64,000 nt of DNA from Cololabis saira (Eukaryota; Chordata; Actinopteri; Beloniformes; Belonidae): positions 3,171,001 to 3,235,000 of the forward strand of contig NC_084610.1 in the NCBI RefSeq assembly GCF_033807715.1, given 5' to 3'. Shown piece by piece: positions 61,667 through 64,000 of the stretch. Numbering within the stretch: the first letter of the stretch is position 1; each line of letters opens with the position of its first letter. A model generated the notes under the pieces. That model worked only from the letters and a program-made list of their open reading frames with translations, searched no databases and was not told the DNA's origin. The position numbers and the translations under genes are program-made.

Positions 61667-64000
61667 CTGCAGAGGAGCAGAGAGAGTGTGGTACAACACA
61701 GGGAAAGGTTAACTCAGGGGTCGGCAACCCGCAGCTCTAGAGCCGCTCTTTAGTGCTGCCCTAGTGGCTCCTGGAGCTTTTTAAAAAATGTTTAAGCTTT
61801 TTTTCTTTTTTTTCCCTCTTTTTCTTCCTTTTTTTCTCTTTTTTTTCTTTTTTTCCTTTTTCTCTTTTTTTCTTCCTTTTTGAATTTTTTCTCAACATTT
61901 CGACTTTTTTCTCAAGATTGTACTTTAACATTAATCTCGACATTTCGACTTTTTTCTCAAAATTTACTTTTTTCTCGAAGTGCATAATTAAAAAAAACTT
62001 CCCCCAGTTCTAACTAACTTTCTACTAAAAGTGCGCGTGCGCCCAACAGCCGAAAATGGTGTGCGCACAAAAAAATCCTGATTTATAAAACCGTTAGATG
62101 CTACCCTGCTTCAGCACACCGTGATAAAAGTACCTGTGTCATCAACAGAGTTGTGCAGACCTTGGTGACAAGTTAATTAGGACCATTAATTAGAATCAGG
62201 TGTGTTGGTGCAGGGAAACATCTAAAACAAGCAGGATAGGGGTGCCTCGAGGACCAGGGTTGAGAAACACTGCTTTAGTGAACTGCTGCATCGTCTGTTG
62301 CAGACACCAGTAACTGCAGGCTGCTGTTTAAACAACAATAATGCTTTAAATCATTCCAAACGTGGGTGCACCAGCTAGAAACATAAAAACGAGACCAGAA
62401 CTACAACCATCAGTCTCCTCCTCACATACCTGCAGGAACTCGTCGATCTCCACTTGTCCGTTCTTGTTCAGGTCCACCTCATTAAGGATTTCATGGAGCG
62501 CGTTCTCGTCGATGTGAACGTTGATGCTCTGCAGAGAGGAAAAACACCCGGGGATGGATGGTGGTGGAGGAGGAGGAGTGTGGAAGGATGAAAGGAACAG
62601 AGGGAGAAACTCACCTCTAGAACTCGCTGGACGTCCACGGTGGTGATGAAGCCTTTACACTCTTTGTCAAACTTGTGGAAACGCTTCTTATACCTGTCGC
62701 ACACGAGACGAGCAGCGATTACTAAATTATTTAGATTTACAGCATCACAAAAACCACAGCTCTATCTTGGTGGTGAATAAGGCGGTTGAATATTTACCGG
62801 ACCACTTCCTGGTAGTCCAGGTTGATCTCCGTGGTCTTGGTGAGCTGCTCGGAGCGGGACCTGTAGCCCATCTCATGGTACAGGAACTTCCTAGCTGCGT
62901 CCAGCTCCTCCTGGATTCACAGCAGAGACGGAGATGAGAAGTTAATCAGGAGTCCTCTTATCCCTGCTGGTGCATCCGCAGCACCCGGAGTCTCCAGGCC
63001 CCCCTAACACGCTACACACCAATATTTCCACTTTCAACAGGGAAACTGATCCGTTTACACACCCAGCTCCCCGCGGGACGAAGGTGTAGACTTTTCTTTT
63101 TGACAATGAACACAAAGGAATCACCTCCAAGGGCCTTTATCAGGACAGATACATTACTCTTTTTAATCATACTGTTATTTATTGAACAAAAATCGAACCA
63201 AGATGAGCTCCAGCCGGGTGCTGCTAGCTCGGGGGTCATCAACCCGCGGCTCTAGAGCCGCATGTGGCTCTTTAGCGCCGCCCTAGTGGCTCCTGGAACC
63301 TTTTCAAAAAGGTTTGACCTTTTTGAGTGAGTGAGTGAGTGAGTGAGTTTTTTGGTTTTTTTTCTCTTTTTTTTGTTTTTTTTCTCTTTTTTTCTTCTTT
63401 TTTGTTTTTTTTCTTCTTTTTTTCCTCTTTCTTTTTCTTTTTTCTTCTTTATTTCCTTTTTCTTCCTTCTTCCTTTCCTTTTTAATCTCGACATTTCGAG
63501 TTTTTTCTCAAAATTCTGACTTTTTTTCTCAAGATTTCGACTTTTTTTTCAAGATTTCGACTTTTTTCTCGAGATTTTACTTCAACATTAATCTCGACAT
63601 GTTGACTTTTTTCTCGACATTTCAACTTTTTTCTCGACATTTCGACTTTTTTCTCGAAGTGCATAATGAAAAAAAAAATCTCCCCCCAGTTCTAACTAAT
63701 ATAGAAACATGCAGCATGTGTTGCCTTCATTCTAAAGGCTGATTTTTGGTTCCGCGTTACACCAACGCAGAGCCATGTAGAGCTATGTACGGTGCGCGTC
63801 GCGGCGTACCCTACGCCGTAGGCTCTGCGTCGATTTAACGTAAGACGTCAGCAACAACTACTCTGAGTCCACCATTCTGAGGCCAGAAAGATGATTTCCA
63901 TCGGTCACACCAGATATAATCAGCTGTGAGTAAATTACCGTCTTCTTCTCCTGACTCCAGTCCAGCTCTTTGGCCATGATCTGAACGATGCGCGGCAGGG
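61541..64000 (-). CDS. gpd2: Mitochondrial glycerol-3-phosphate dehydrogenase, C-terminal exons (partial)
   Basis: Five minus-strand exons are in frame with GT/AG junctions: 63939-64000 (cut by the window edge), 62798-62910, 62615-62693, 62430-62528 and 61541-61666. They encode the C-terminal ~160 residues: the end of the FAD-dependent dehydrogenase region (PRIVQIMAKELDWSQEKK), a helical segment (FLYHEMGYRSRSEQLTKTTE), two EF-hands and the tail VDRSGGGV. The second EF-hand loop DLNKNGQVEIDE is canonical; the first (DKECKGFITTVD) ends in Asp where Glu is usual. The enzyme sits on the outer face of the inner mitochondrial membrane, oxidises glycerol 3-phosphate and passes electrons to ubiquinone, with calcium sensed by the EF-hands. 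It converges on the fndc4-like gene. Confidence 0.95.
61715..62022. mobile_element. CAGGGGTCGGCAACCC hAT-like element in the last gpd2 intron
   Basis: The same left end, CTCTAGAGCCGC hairpin block and CGACATTTCGACTTTTTTCT tandem interior as the other copies. It is truncated at the right, where a fragment of the CCAGGGGCCTC family (about 62025-62100) and then an old repeat with CCTCGAGGACCAGGGTTGAG (to 62275) follow. Confidence 0.75.
62430..62528 (-). CDS. gpd2: gpd2 exon with EF-hand 2
   Basis: Thirty-three codons from SINVHIDENALHEIL to DEFLQ. The loop D-L-N-K-N-G-Q-V-E-I-D-E has all calcium-coordinating positions. Phase is 0 at both ends; donor GTATGT. Confidence 0.95.
62615..62693 (-). 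CDS. gpd2: gpd2 exon with EF-hand 1
   Basis: The split Arg codon is completed by the first base, then YKKRFHKFDKECKGFITTVD and VQRVLE follow. The donor is GTGAGT. Confidence 0.95.
62798..62910 (-). CDS. gpd2: gpd2 exon before the EF-hands
   Basis: EELDAARKFLYHEMGYRSRS to YQEVV plus two bases of the Arg codon. The donor is GTAAAT and the acceptor GTGAATCCAG, a weak pyrimidine tract. Confidence 0.93.
63230..63734. mobile_element. hAT-like element with TCGA/T-run tandem interior in a gpd2 intron
   Basis: The left end GGGGGTCATCAACCC is followed by the CTCTAGAGCCGC block, a GAGT pentamer run, T-rich sequence and CGACATTTCGACTTTTTTCT-type tandem repeats. The distal part (TAGAAACATGCAGCATGTGT) matches the region next to the left end at 55170-55230 in inverted sense. 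Confidence 0.75.
63736..63842. mobile_element. Degenerate copy of the GGCTGATTTATGG palindromic element
   Basis: It starts GGCTGATTTTTGGTTCCGCG and includes the CCTACGCCGTAGGCTCTGCG block. The right terminus is worn. It directly abuts the hAT-like element. Confidence 0.75.
63939..64000 (-). CDS. gpd2: gpd2 exon, cut by window edge
   Basis: Encodes LPRIVQIMAKELDWSQEKKT before the donor GTAATT. The exon continues beyond the window. Confidence 0.9.

Overview
The window is vertebrate, almost certainly teleost fish, nuclear DNA. Two host genes are visible as short spliced exons in a very repeat-rich background. The repeats are typical of ray-finned fish: Tc1-like and PIF/Harbinger DNA transposons, hAT-type elements, a Tf1/sushi-type Ty3/Gypsy element, L2-clade LINEs with a (TTGAA)n tail, L1-like LINEs, and long TA, TG, GGAT and TTCC arrays. 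Nothing prokaryotic was seen (no operons, CRISPR arrays or tRNAs).

Host genes. On the plus strand, six exons at 6444-34162 encode most of an FNDC4/FNDC5-family membrane protein. They give one fibronectin type III domain, one transmembrane helix and a cytoplasmic tail ending at a stop at 34160-34162. The residues favour FNDC4. The signal-peptide exon was not found and probably lies upstream of the window. On the minus strand, five exons at 61541-64000 encode the C-terminal end of mitochondrial glycerol-3-phosphate dehydrogenase (gpd2), including both EF-hands. The window edge cuts this gene. The two genes converge, with about 27 kb of mostly transposon-derived DNA between their stop codons.

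Layout. 1-6.4 kb: upstream fndc4 or intergenic sequence with a solo LTR and a broken Tc1-like element. 6.4-34.2 kb: the fndc4-like gene. Its introns hold two copies of an element carrying a small membrane-protein ORF, a 0.9 kb decamer minisatellite, L2 copies, hAT and other DNA elements, a retrovirus-like solo LTR, a polypyrimidine element, a GGAT array split by an L2 with a 1038-codon ORF, and an L2 nested in an L1. 34.2-37.2 kb: DNA-element remnants. 37.2-50.4 kb: a nested stack, in which an old dispersed repeat holds a 740 bp DNA element, which holds an L2 fragment, then a Gypsy element, then a degenerate Harbinger, then a nearly complete two-gene Harbinger, then a U6 snRNA retropseudogene. 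50.4-61.5 kb: TA arrays with a foldback element, two more L2 fragments, a TTAA-flanked element and simple repeats. 61.5-64 kb: the gpd2 end with hAT-like insertions in its introns.

The most promising undescribed item is the repeat family at 6836-7600 and 16880-17671. Both copies encode the same roughly 150-residue single-pass membrane protein with a C-terminal coiled coil. The two copies differ mainly at synonymous codon positions, so the protein appears to have been under selection while the family was active. I do not recognise the family.
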